NCBI RefSeq assembly: GCF_001949145.1
Contig: NW_019091602.1
Location: forward strand, 17,064 to 81,063
Reading direction: 5' to 3'
Length of the DNA stretch: 64,000 bases
Source: Acanthaster planci
Taxonomy: Eukaryota; Echinodermata; Asteroidea; Valvatida; Acanthasteridae
The position numbers and the translations under genes were made by a program. The first letter of the stretch is position 1, and each line of letters opens with the position of its first letter. The notes under the pieces were generated by a model that had not been told where the DNA came from, ran no database searches, and saw only the letters and a list, made by a program, of their open reading frames with translations. Positions 33,401-45,607 of this stretch are shown here, one piece after another.

Positions 33401-36400
33401 ATGCAGAGAATGCTTGCCAGCCAGACAAATGATATGCAGAGTGGTTGCGACATGACGCATGAGATGCAGTACTGACTCCTGAATGATGCCAGGAACTAAT
33501 CAAGTCAGCCTCTCTCTCTTCTAGAACTGCTGACATACAATACACAAACGCTGCCCACGGCCTACCAACTCACAGCCCAAACGCCCTTGAGGATTTGGCT
33601 GGCTATGCATGAGCACGGGAACCCATGGTTTGCATGGGATAAGCATGACTTGCCATCCCTAGTCCCAGACAATGGAAGAAAAATGAACAATAAAGCACCA
33701 TGCACACTGCGGATGTACACACTCTGATGGGATCTCTGCGCATGAGGTAATGGCACAAATATGTGGCATGAAAATTAACATTTCCGTTTGATCAACCATC
33801 CATGATTGAGGCCGACACACACCAGCTGATAATGCAGATCCCAAGGGTGAGAAACAAATAACCATCTTTAGAAATATTGATTGAAAAGCCATAAAAATCA
33901 ATTACAGAGCGTTAACAAAAATACTTCTAACAGGAACAAGTTAAAGTTTCCAGCTACATGATATTAGAATAGATATGCACTCTGATGTACAATATTTTAA
34001 CAACTTTTGGAACGTGGTTGAGAATAGTGTAGTTTAAGTATTCATTCAGCGGCTGCATAAATTTATGAAACATGAATGAGCAGTTAGAACCAGCATTTTT
34101 TAATAGGAGATAAAATCTGTGATTTGGGGCTTGTGATTTTACAATGCGACATTATAAACTTTGTGAAGTAAAGACATGTACTTGGTAGGATACAATTGTA
34201 AAGTTTAGCAAAGTTCTTACATGGACATGTTTTACAATGGAATAGGCCTACATGTACAATGTGACCATAAAATTTCACACGTACAGCAGTGTATTGCATT
34301 TATGGAATGAAAACACACAGTTGTCTCTTGTAATGTTTATGAACTAGCTAGCACCTCTGGGGGATGATAGTCAAAAAAAGGAAGATTTTCAGTATAGCTG
34401 CTACAGAGATACATGTCTCTCCAACGCCTACAACATCAAGTCACCTGACTAAACACAGACCATTTGCTAGAGCAGGCTTAATTTTGTTTGCCAATGTGGC
34501 ACATGTCACCTGCTTTCAGCTGCAAGACATTTTGATCACGAATAAACCCCTGGCAGCTCTTCTCACTGTGTTTGTCAGCAATGACTGGCATTCACTAATG
34601 GCTGACTTTTTGAGCAAATGGGCCTGGTATCACAGAGCAGTCAATTCAATACACACTGGCTCCCACCCTTGTAAACTACAAGTACATGATCTAAAACATA
34701 GAGTGCAACATGTGAACCAATACATGTATGTGATGGTACTGCGGCTAAATATACTTGTATGTTATAGCATAGCATTTTTTAATCTTAACATTTTTATAAT
34801 TTTGTACCAGGCTAGGTTTGAGACTGACTAAGTGATCAGCTCACTTGCAATTGCTGTAATCCGCTCCCTTAAAGAAGGTAGTTTGGAAAATTGGATGCTC
34901 TTCAATTCCTGTAAACCTGCTCATTCTCGTGACACAGCGAAACAAACACGATGGAAAGTTCTGAAGAAAGGCGACCAAATGGGGCCCTTTCAGTAGTGAG
35001 CATGTGCAACGTGATGAATAATCGAGTTTATTCTGTGAGAAGCATGTATACAGTGACACCGCTGCTTACCTATGTTGTTCACTTACATTGGTATTTTTCG
35101 TATGCTGATCAGCTTCTTAAAATAAGCTCAAAGAGAAATGCTTACATGTCAATATATGTACTTGAGAATGAATCAGCGTGGTGCTACGAGGTTTTAAGAG
35201 CAGTGGAATAAACAAAATCCAGTTTATACTCTTTTACAAATAACCACTGTGTTCGTTGTGCAACCCTCTTACATGAAGAGATTTTCAAGACAATTTTTCA
35301 ATATCAACTGGTTACACAACATATACCTACATGTAATGATGAAGAACAGTACATCATACATATGAAACTTGGGCTTTTAGTCAACCCAACATTATTAGCA
35401 AGTTAAAACAAAAAAAGGCTGAATGTAGTCATGCCAGCAGCTATATATTCTACAATATTAATGAGCATTATGAAATATAACAGGTACATACATGTACATA
35501 TTCTACTCTTGAAGATTACTAAGGTTTCCAACCTGACATGCCTGTGCGCACTAATTAGTTCTACTGATTAACTGATGCCTAAAAACTTCAAGCATTGTCT
35601 ACACATATACTGAACTTCAGGTGGACAAGCATGCTCATAACAAACCATGAGGTCTACACGTCCATGTAAACCTGGACTGCCATAGCACAAATATTGCCAC
35701 TGAAGTTCCTAATTCTACATGTACATGTATGTCTACGATGTCATCATCATGCGGCCACTACCACTTTACATGTAAATTCAACTGACAATGTCATCCATGT
35801 AAAGACAACGTGTTCATGCCCCCCAAAGTCAGGTATTCAGAGATGCCAGTCAAGGTCTTGTCCACAGCCTCAAATGAAGGCTGGAGAAGCCGAAATATGC
35901 ATACATGTGCATGTACATGTACCAGTGCATGTATCTTTTTAAACGCCTAAAATAAGCCAAACAATTTCCACAAAGCCTGAAATCAGGCTTTTCCCTGAAG
36001 ACTGGCATCCCCGAGGTATTGCCGATCTTCCTAAAAACAGTGTTTTTACCAGAATCACCCCTATGAAAGCTAAACTTGTTTTTTCTTGATTTTTTAGGAA
36101 ATTGTTTTTACAGCATGCTAAAACCTACATGTATAATTGTGACAATTTCTCCTACCACAAGTCTAGAAAGCAAACCCAAGAACGTCAGTTGCATTTTTTT
36201 TTACATTGTTTTACAAAGTACTGACACTAACTGCATTAATAATATCATTGGACTTCAAAATTCATGTTTCAAATTCTTCCGATCATGTGATGCACCTAGA
36301 AAAAAACTATTAGCTAAACGTGCATGCACCATGACAAGTTTGTTGTTCCACACAATTTCTCTGTTTTGTAAACATGTTAAACAGTTGTTTACATATTCAA

Positions 36401-38724
36401 AATTCCATTTCAGGCGTACAATTTTGTTAACAAAACAGCCGAACTACAAACAAAATAAAACACCTTTTAAGATTTCGTATTGACATCCTAGAAACCCTGT
36501 CAGTCATTTGTTTTTCTTAATCAAACTTGCACAGTATTTTAGATCATATCATACATTACCTTTGGCATGTTATTTTCTTTTTTCCCCATTTACTCCCCTA
36601 TTCCAACAACAATCAACAAAATAACAGGTCAGTCACTGGGATGACACAATATACATTAAACTTTTTTCTCTTAAAGGCACATGAAACACATTGCATAACA
36701 ATCACCAGCTTGACATCGAAGCAGATTATCAAATTACATGTAACACATGCACATTCATGGTGGACTACATATTACTAAAATACTACATAGATTTCATGTA
36801 TTTTTCCCACTCAATTTACCCAATTTTTTTCCCCTGAAGCTCGAGTTGTGCACATGTTGGTTACAACTTACATGTACTTTTCCACGCTTTTCAGATTTTC
36901 TGTAACTCTGTGTTGTCTGACTCAAAAGATAGCAAAAGCATGTCAAACATTACTAACTTGTCAGCAACTTACATGGACAAAATATTGATCTTCTGTATAA
37001 TGTGTCCAGCTTCCTTTTAATGTACCACGAAGTTGCACACTGAACAAAACATCTACCAGTTTTGATAAAGTGCACGCACAAAACCAGTATCAATATCTGG
37101 AAGTCAGCACAAAACTAGTCACACCATTTAACCAGCCACCTTCTGTAGTTTCTGGTCGCAAGTTAAATTCTCCTTCAGTGTTTCTAAAGTGCTTGTGCAC
37201 AGCAAAACAGTTCCACACAAACAGCTGTTAGTCTGAGTAGCAACAGACACTGTATTCCGGGCAAGCATTAAACAATAACGGCTCTATTCCAACTCACACC
37301 TAAGCACATCTTTTTCATACTCTTCACTGAAGAGCTACTGTGCGTGTGTTTGTGAGAAACTGGCAATTATCCAATGCCACATTTACAGCAATAAAAGTAA
37401 ACCAACTAGGGAATGTTGACACGGTACTGAGAACATCAATTTCTGTGCTTTAATGCTGGCATAGGCTATTTGTCACTTTCTTGGTAACATGAAACTGTCT
37501 ACCTCCAAGGCTGTATTGTATTTTTTCTCTTTTTTTTTGCTTCAGGCTGCAAGAAAAACTCTGAAAATTTCTGCTAACTTGTCAGCCAATTGCAAACTCA
37601 TCTGCATTTATATGGACCTTTCTTTTGCCACATCGTACTCTAGTTTTTGCCAATTGGCAATCTGTAAACTACCGGTATGGCCACTAAAACTCAATAATAA
37701 TGAATACTGATACTAAATGAAATACCCCCCTAAGCTCCCTCTTTTAACATTGATGAATTTAATGTATGTTTTGAGGTAACGGCTACTGCCATACAAGGGT
37801 GTTCAAACATTCTGTAAACTTTGGCCATTTGTATAAAATGGTAGTCAATGTCTGTTAACAAAAGAAAGGTCTAAGGGATAAAAATCGCATCTATTGAATA
37901 TAAGCCCTTCCAACACTGGAAGCGGTGTGTAAACAAGTCTTTTAGGTATATTTTATTCTATTATTTTTATTTTGTTTTGTTTTGTTTCTTTCCTTACTTT
38001 GGTCCATTATTGTAAGCTCTGAAATCAGTTCCTACAACAGGATACCTCTTCAACTGCTCCATCACTCAAAATATGTTTATTCCATTTTTACAAGTCATTA
38101 ATGTGAGCAAACCACACTATTAATGTAATTCAAATTCATGCAACAACAAATGCATTTGTATAGTACAGGTACAGAATTATTTCATTTATTTGCGAAAAGA
38201 AAGTGAGTTATTAAATTTAAAATCCATAGCACTAGTTTTGGCACTAATCTAAGCAATCCGGCAAGAGTCTTAATTCCATTTTGAATTATTTTGACACTAT
38301 GTCACAATATTAGTCGACAAGTAAAAACTCAAACAAAACTCTACCTTAATTATTTCTGAATATATTTCAAACTCGAAATCAAGCAACATTGGGCGGGCAA
38401 GTTCTAACATTAAACTGTATGCTCTTCTAACATGACTAAGATTTTTAAATGTATGTTCGATAGCTGATGCACATGTAAATTAATAGCAATGCAAAGCTTT
38501 ATTTTGCATTGCAATTCTAGCATTTTACTTCAAATAAACTGCAATGAAATACTGATTCACATCACTTTTTTCCATCAAATTAAGTACACGTGCGAGTGTG
38601 ATTGTGTCACATGTAGAGAAACTATGTAAGACAGACAACATGCTGAATGAGCTGCAAGTGTGACTGCTGAAAGACTATGTCCAGAACCACTTGAGCTCCA
38701 AGCGCCAAGAAATCACTACTCTCA
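30450..38724 (-). other. Convergent intergenic DNA, probably including a long MAP1 3' UTR
   Basis: Strongly AT-rich, with no coding exon recognised on either strand. The part nearest 38724 must be the MAP1 3' UTR. Vertebrate MAP1 transcripts have long 3' UTRs, so the UTR may extend several kb; its end cannot be placed from sequence. Several minus-strand AATAAA occur (for example 38498-38503 and 38076-38081). Open frames of 155 and 135 codons (34364 and 36076, plus) have no recognisable domain and look like chance. Confidence 0.45.
38498..38503 (-). terminator. Candidate proximal MAP1 polyadenylation signal
   Basis: AATAAA on the minus strand lies about 222 nt after the MAP1 stop codon. It is the first canonical signal noticed. 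More distal ones exist, for example at 38076-38081, so alternative 3' ends are possible. Confidence 0.4.
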
Positions 38725-41700
38725 TCAGAACTCCACTTTGTACATGAAGAAGTTCTCATCTTTCATCTGCACAATGCTCCGGCTGGCCGGCTGGGAGATG
38801 GTGATCTTTGAATCGCTTAGCTGCTGTACATTTTTCTGCTCCCACTCCTGCAGGGCATCAGTGTCATAGGTCGGGATGACTGTGACCTCCGCCTCGGGGT
38901 CCTCCCACTTGGACTTGGCTTCCAGCAGGGAATCCATGACCGTCACGCTAGGCTGGTTGCGACCTTTGTCGTTGGCGCTCAGGACGTAATTCTTGGATCT
39001 GATGCGCCGGAAGAACTCCATGTTGACCGAGTCCTCACTTGCGTGATGTGGAATATATGTGAGATCTACATAGACAGATGGCCCGCTGATGGGGATGGCC
39101 TGGGCTTTTGATGTGCTGGTGCTTGTCTTGGAAGACAGTGGCCTCTTGCTACTGTCTGATCTCCTGGAATCTCCCGCCTTGCTTGGGGCCGACCTGGTGA
39201 ACCTATCAGACTCTCTCTTGGCTGGTTCTGTCGACTTTCTGGCACTACTGGGAGCTTTGGAGCCTGTCGGTCTCTGCGTGCTGGCCTTGGGCGTGGTCCT
39301 GGTTGTCACCTGACTGGGTGCCAGCCGTTTGGTCGGGGTGGGCTTGGTGTCTCCAATGCCATTGGTTTTTGTTCGGCTGGTGTGGCTGCTGCTGCTTGTC
39401 GACACAGAAGCAGCTGCATGCTTCTCCAAGACCTTGCCAGGAGACTTGTCTCGATTTGATGTCTGTGGGCGAGCTGCTGGGGTCTTCGTTGCCGAGAGTC
39501 GACTTGGCTTCTTCTCTGCTGCTACGGTTTTTCTCTCAGCCAGAGACTTCCTTTCAAAGGTTTTCTTCTCTGTTGGTGTTCTCTTTTCGGTGGGTGTTTT
39601 CTTTTCTGTTGGAGTTTTCTTCTCTGCAGCAGCTTTGGGCTCAGTCCCAGTGGTCCGCCTCTTGGCAGCTCCTGTTACCTCTAGCTTCTTGGTGCCAGGT
39701 GTCTTTGTGGTGGATTTCTTCTCTGTCACTACAGATGTCTTGGTTTTTGTGGTGGTCTTGATGTCTCTTGTGGTAGTCTTGGTGGTACCCTTGGTTTTTG
39801 CTCCCTTGTCGGCAGGCTTCTTGGTAGCACTGGACGTTGTCGTGGATGTCTTGGTTGTAACCTTGGTTGTGGTACTGACTGATGAAGCTGCCTTTGCCGC
39901 AATTTCCGGAACTGCAGCGGGCTTGGGTTCTGGTTCTGGCTCTGCAGACTGTTCAGTGGCCCCCATCAAAGGTTGCGGTTCAAGTTGGGATTCTGGAGTA
40001 GGTTGCGGAGATGGTTCAACGACAGGTTCATGCTGAAGCTCAGGGCTAGGCTGTGGAGATGGCTCTTTGATAGGTTCGGGTTCCGGTTCTGAAGGAGAGG
40101 GTTCCTGGACAGGTGCTGACATCTCCACAGGCTCAACTTCTTCTTTGGTTGCCTCTTCTTCAAACTCAACATCAATATGGGGCTCAGAGAGAGAGGGTTC
40201 CTGGGCAGGTGCTGACATCTCCACAGGCTCAACTTCTCCTTTGGTTGCCTCTTCTTCAAACTCAACATCAATATGGGGCTCAGAGAGAGAGTCAGGCTCT
40301 TTTTCTGACTGAGGCTCAGAAAGAGAATCCAAGAGAGGCTCAGATGAGGACTGTTGATCGGGTATCGATGACTCCTCCTGTATAACCTCTTGGTTATAAG
40401 CTGCTTCCACATCGTAGTCAGAAACAGGCTCTCCTATGATCTCTTGCTGTGCTTCTTGAGCTGGTACAGGTAGCTGTGTAAATGTATCTGAAACTGGCTC
40501 AGAAATTAACGTGCTGGGAACATCTTGCGCTTCAAATGGAGAGTATTCCTCAACCGTCTCAGGGCCTTCCTCAGGTTCTCTCTCAATGACTTGAGGATGT
40601 TCTTGTGCCGCTTGTTCCATGTCTTCCGATTGGTACGGATGGCTAGCAGGCTCACTTGGTGGTACCTCATCTCCAAAGTGAACAAGGTCCTCTGAATCTC
40701 TTTCAGAGCTCTCTAACACAGCCTCTGCTTCTGGTTGCAAGCTAGTCTCTTCAAGCAGCATCACCTCTTCGACTGCAATCTGTCTGTTTTCATTGATATC
40801 AGCTTCTGGCTGCAGACTTATCTCTTCTGGATGTTGGCTATTTTCTCCTGGCTCCTGGCTGATCTCTTCAGGCTGAGGGCTAACCTCTTCGGGCAGGGGG
40901 CTAATCTTTTCAGGCTGGGGGCTAATATCGTCAGGTTGGGGGCTGAAATCTTCAGGCTGGGGGCTTATATCTTCAGCATCTGGGCTTATATCTTCTGCTT
41001 CTGGGCTTATCGCTTCTGCATCTGGGCTTATCTCTCCTGAATCTGGGCTTATCTCTTCTGCTTCTGGGCTTATCTCTTCTGCTTCTGGGCTTATCTCTTC
41101 TGTATCTGGGCTTATCTCTTCTGCTTCTGGGCTTATCTCTTCTGCATCTGGGCTTATCTCTTCTGCTTCTGGGCTTATCTCTTCTGCTTTTGGGCTTATC
41201 TCTTCTGCTTTTGGGCTTATCTCTTCTGCTTCTGGGCTTATCTCTGCCAGCTGGGAACCCATTTCTTCAGGTTGAAGGCTTTCCTGTACCCTACCACCAG
41301 AAAACTCATCAGGTATCATGAAATTTTGGTTGATCTCCTGTTGGCCTTCTTGACTCCAGGCTTCTGTCACAGGGACGTCTGGTGGTGGTACATACTCTTC
41401 ATATTCACCCTCTGGTACTACTTGATCCTGGTCTTCCTCTGGGGCTGGGGATTCCACGCTTTCTGCATGTCCAGTTTCCATCTCTTCATGTTCTTCCTCT
41501 TCCCTACCAGCAAGCACTTCTTCCTGCCCTTCTGATGACTGGATTTCAACAACTGGTTCACCTCTGATTTCAGCCTGAAGTTGCTCAGATTCACCTGCAG
41601 CAACTTCTTGCTCTGTTACTTGTTGCACGTCAGGCTGCATTACATACTGATTTTCTTCATCCCCAAGTCCCTGAACTGGTTGAGGTTCTTCTGATGTGAC

Positions 41701-44489
41701 GTCAAATTGCCCTGAAATCTCTTGATCTTTAGCTTCCATTTCTACAACATTCCCCTCTACATCTGGAATCTGCCCTTGCTCTTCACTGCGGCCATCCTCT
41801 GCAACTTGGCTATCTTCTGGCATCATTTGAGAGACTGGAGCTGGCTCCTCATACATCATTTGGTTTTCAGCCTCAGCAAGCTGCTGGTCAGGTTTGACCT
41901 CTATCTCTGATGCCTGAGATGCTTCTGAGGAGTCCTCTTCTTCATCCTCTGCAATGTCTTCCTGCTGCTCATACTGAATACCCTGAGCATATTCTTGCGA
42001 GCTTGCCTGGGCTTCCATCTCTTCTACAGCACTCCCACCATTAGAGGGGACCACAGGGGGCGGAATCTCGGGGAAAGAAGCTTGCTTAATCTGCTCTTCA
42101 TGGAAATCTGCCTCAGGACGAGGTTCTTCAACTAAATAGCTGTCGTCCGGTTCTTGGTCCGGAGAAGAGAACTCAATTCGAGGTTCCCAAGGATGTGGTC
42201 CTCCATTTGGTGAGCCAGACTCGTCGTCAAAAGCTCCACTGCCTTGGTTTCCATTTGTAGGTGACTCATCATCAGACAGATCCCTCTTCTTCTCAAATCC
42301 ACCACCAAACTCTCCAGGAGCAGCAGCTTCAACATGATCCTCCTCAGCATAGTCTCCAAAACCTGAAGGTACTGGAGCTGGCACCTTAGAGCCAGCCTCT
42401 GCTTCAAAGACAAAAGAGCCATCATTTGGAGATTCGTCGCCATACTCAACCTGGTCACTAGGGGTGATTTCCCCTGAAGCCAACCTCTCGGGAGCATCTG
42501 ACTGCTTGTTATCAAATGCATCTGGTGTGCCAACATACACGAAAGCTCCCATGTCCTGCTGGCTTTCCGGCAAGTTGCTGTCCATGAGGTTCCCACATAT
42601 ATCACCCTGTACAGTTGCCTGTGGCTCATTATCAACTGGTGACTCTTGAGTGTCCATCACTCCATCATCTTCTGGAGGTGGGGTGCTGCAATGATTACCA
42701 TCAGTGAACATGACATCCCCTTCCGGAGGTGGGGTGTTACAGTTGGCACCGTCAGTGCACTTGTATGGTTCAATTGGCACAAACTTGTTGCAGGCATCCT
42801 CATCATATTCATTTTCAGGAGGCGGAGTACCACAGTGCTTTCCATCACAGCACTGGCCATCACTTTCCTCTGGAGGAGGTGTGTTACAGTTCTTTCCATC
42901 AGAGCATACACCACTACCCTCTTCAGTGTCTGGAGGGGGCGTGTTACAGCCCAAACCATCCTTGCATTTCCCATCAGGAGGCGGAGTCCCGCAACAGAGG
43001 CCATCAGGACAAGGAGGTGGTGTGTTGCAGTTTTTTCCATCTGTGCATTCACCTTGTACCTCCGGGGGAGGCGTCCCACAATGGATACCATCAGTACATG
43101 TAGCCTCGTTACTGGAAGTGACAGTAACTGACGCTGTTGGGCCATTGGCTTTAGGTGGAGTTTTTCCTCCAGCAGTAGGAGACTTCTTCTTAAGAGGAGC
43201 ACCACCCTTGGTCAACTTTGCAGCGGTTACATGCGGGTACTTCAGGTAGTCCAGATGCTTCAGTCTGTCGAGACCTTCCAATATTTTAGTCTGAGGCGCA
43301 TTTCCTGGGAACAAGACTTTGACAATATCTTCATGGGGATTAGCTGGCTGCCAGACAATCAGAGCACAAATGGAAACAGCACTAGAAATGGGATACTCAC
43401 TCTCTTTCCCATTCACTTTCATTCCAATTTTTACCTTAGAGAATGCTTTATTGCCACTCCATTGCTGCATGAAATCTTTCAGCTCCTTACTATCATGGAC
43501 GGGGGTTAAGATAAACATATCCAGACGGCCTATACCGACTTTCTGATAGAGAGTGACAGGCTCAATAATTTTGCCAATGTTGGCTGTGCAAGAAAATGGC
43601 TTGATTTCAAGTTCTTGAAGCAGCTGCTGTGTGAGGTTCCCCTGGCTGACTGTCTTAAGCTGAAGACTTGTTGCTGATTTCTTGTTCTCGGGGGCATTCA
43701 GGTAGACCACTCCCACCTCGGGCGAGTTGCATTTGATTAGCCAGTCCTCATGCTCCTCTGATCCCTTCTCAGGCTCTGTCAGCTGCTGCTCGGCTATCTT
43801 TCTCTTCAGGAGACTGTTGAATCCCACCAAAGAGTCAGGCTGCATGTGCTGGGCCATGATGGCGTCAATTCTGTGCAGATGCTTGGCAAACTTCCAGAAG
43901 CAGCTCTTGGTGCAGTAGCCCCCGCCGAGAAAAATGCTGAAGTCGGTGACAGCAAAGAAGGCACAGTCTCCTTTTCCTGCCGGGAATATTAGCACAGTGG
44001 GCTTGGTGATCTTGCACTTGACGCCAACGCCCATGGTGGGTGGCTCCAGAAGCTCAAAGGGCGAGGGGATCTGGATGTTGTTGCGGATGGTCTGCAGGAC
44101 CAGAGAAATGCCTGCCATGGCATTCTTGACCTCCTGGGGGTTGATCGTGAGATTGAGGCTCTTGGTGAATGTCTGCTTAGTGACCGCCGCAGTCTGCCAA
44201 CGGCATCCAGACACCACCAGGGTCTGCCTGTCATCCTGCGAGGCTTTCAGGACAGCAGCATCCACCTCCGGCTCGCTGAAGATGGCGGCGATATCATGCA
44301 GGGTGAAGGTGTCATTGTGTAACACCCAGTCCCCGCTCCCTTCAAGCCAATGGCCGCCAAAGATGAGATGTTTGTTGGATGCAGGATGGATGAGGAGGTT
44401 GCGAAGCTCGGCAGTCACCTCGCCAGATGTGGGATTGACCAATATGACCACACCAACACTAGTACCACAATGAGCCAAGCTCCTGTGAA
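38725..44489 (-). CDS. MAP1: MAP1 (MAP1A/B/S, futsch) microtubule-associated protein, large 3' exon
   Basis: About 1,921 residues in one exon; acceptor TTTTTTTGTAG at 44490, phase 1; stop TGA. Order: (a) heavy-chain N domain (about 44480-43210) with VVILVNPTSG, SPFELLEPP, GKGDCAFFAVTDF, KSCFWKFAKHLHRIDAI, SLLKRKIAE, IEPVTLYQKVGIGRLDM and VLFPGNAPQTKILEGL, all close to human MAP1B; (b) eight Cys-rich T-P-P-P repeats (43110-42660); (c) a long acidic Glu, Gln and Ser-rich region; (d) about 21 heptads with I-S-P (41260-40800); (e) a 32-residue duplication (40288-40097); (f) a basic Lys, Thr and Ser-rich region with repeated EKKTPT (about 39950-39150), the likely microtubule-binding part; (g) the conserved light-chain C terminus, VYVDLTYIPHHASEDSVNME to FFMYKVEF. 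MAP1 proteins stabilise microtubules and are usually cut into heavy and light chains. Smaller than MAP1B (about 2,470 residues), larger than MAP1S. Confidence 0.95.
40097..40288 (-). repeat. 96-bp in-frame tandem duplication in MAP1
   Basis: Two adjacent 96-bp copies (40097-40192 and 40193-40288) differ at only about two bases. Each encodes 32 residues including PHIDVEFEEEATK and EVEPVEMSAP. The near identity points to a recent duplication or recent homogenisation. Confidence 0.9.
40800..41260 (-). repeat. 21-bp coding minisatellite in MAP1 (EISP heptads)
   Basis: About 21 units of seven residues, consensus E-E-I-S-P-(E/D/K/Q)-(A/P). Those at 40980-41240 are nearly identical in DNA (GGGCTTATCTCTTCTGCTTCT on the plus strand). 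Those nearer 40800 have diverged to SPQPEE-like and SQHPEE-like forms. Eighteen units keep Ser-Pro. Copy number is likely to vary between individuals. Confidence 0.9.
42660..43110 (-). repeat. Eight Cys-x-Asp-Gly ... Thr-Pro-Pro-Pro repeats in MAP1
   Basis: The motif C-x-D-G-x-x-C-x-T-P-P-P occurs eight times, for example CTDGIHCGTPPP, CSDGKNCNTPPP and CCDGKHCGTPPP. In the last copy the first Cys is Phe (FTDGNHCSTPPP). Spacers vary from none to about 20 acidic residues. It sits between the conserved heavy-chain domain and the acidic region. I know of no such repeat in vertebrate MAP1 or fly futsch. Confidence 0.9.
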
Positions 44490-45607
44490 CTACAAAAAAA
44501 GAGAAAATGATTGCAAAGAATTTGTAGTAAATCGGACACATTCATGTGCCAGTTAACACAGTGAAGGATAAAAGGAAAGCAAAACTGCACGTAGTCAACT
44601 GATCTCCATAAAAGTGAAATGCCACCTGTTTATCTGCTCTGAGCAGAACAAAAGAGGGCTTTTTTGGCGTTGGCCTACAGGCGCGCCTTTATAATGGAGA
44701 TTAATGGCGCGTTTGATACGGGCACGCCGAATACGTGTAACAAATTTATTCCTTAATGTATGGTCTTTGCGTACACCCAGAATGCGTGCAAGAACCCGCT
44801 TGGAAAACTAACTACCATCTGTCTTTCTTTTGCCACTTGGGGGTGCACTTCAACTCGAGGCGGATAACCAGAAACAAAAATACTCTGTGAAGTGACAAAA
44901 CAACTGTCCAATAACAGCCACCCCAAAAATAACCACTAAAGAATCTGGAAAAGATTGACCTACTGGTACATATTCATGTACAGAGATGTTTTTTGCTATA
45001 ACTCTGAATCAAAAGTACATGTATGATCAATCTGCGGTACCATGTGTTCTGGTATAAAAAGAAGTCTTATTATGCCAAGAACAAAAATATGTCCAGTGAC
45101 ACCAAACTGGGCTAATCAAACCCCTAGGAGGGAAAGATGATCAGAAGAGCAGTGTCAAAATTTATTCAGTACAGGCTCTATAGACAAAACACATGCGATA
45201 TTTTAACTCTCATCTTCAAAACTTCAGAAACCTAAACAACTTACTAAAATGTTTCTGCCCAGACAGGCACTGCACACATACACATCAAAACACTTTAGGG
45301 AAATTCTCAGCCAAATATCATTGCTACTTTGAAAACCTTCACAGTTTCTTTGGCGGTTAACTCAGGGCAACTGGAGGGACTCAACCACATGCTTCACTTC
45401 ACTAAAGATTAATTCCACTTGGTGTTTGAAAACTGAAATGCAACAAGGGCAATTTTCAACATGCCAAACCCATCACGTGAGAAAACCTGCAGGGGTGTGC
45501 AAGGTTTTTCAATCTACATGTACTGTAAAGCTTAAGATGGCACACTGGAGTGCTACATTGAACTCCTAATGGTACAGCGAAGAAATCAAGAGCCAAAGTT
45601 ATCTTAC
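44490..45607 (-). other. MAP1 intron
   Basis: An intron with donor CTCG|GTAAGA and acceptor TTTGTAG, phase 1. It contains no other recognised feature. Confidence 0.85.

Noticed and set aside
33345-33545. 66-codon minus-strand frame ending NLTKPKPNYPEKKK.
   Set aside because: It looks somewhat protein-like at its end, but no family, acceptor or partner exon was recognised; probably chance within the MAP1 3' region.
34364-34831. 155-codon plus-strand frame.
   Set aside because: AT-rich, no domain, no splice or promoter context, and antisense to the probable MAP1 3' UTR.
39329-40036. 235-codon plus-strand frame antisense to MAP1, and other long frames within 38.7-44.5 kb.
   Set aside because: Shadows of the MAP1 exon: low-complexity Val, Leu and Ser-rich products of the Lys, Thr and Pro-rich coding strand.
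44490-44541. First 17 codons of the open MAP1 frame (starting MCPIYYKFFAIIF).
   Set aside because: A good acceptor (TTTTTTTGTAG) and the homology break show these are intron read-through; the real upstream exon is at 45608-45700.
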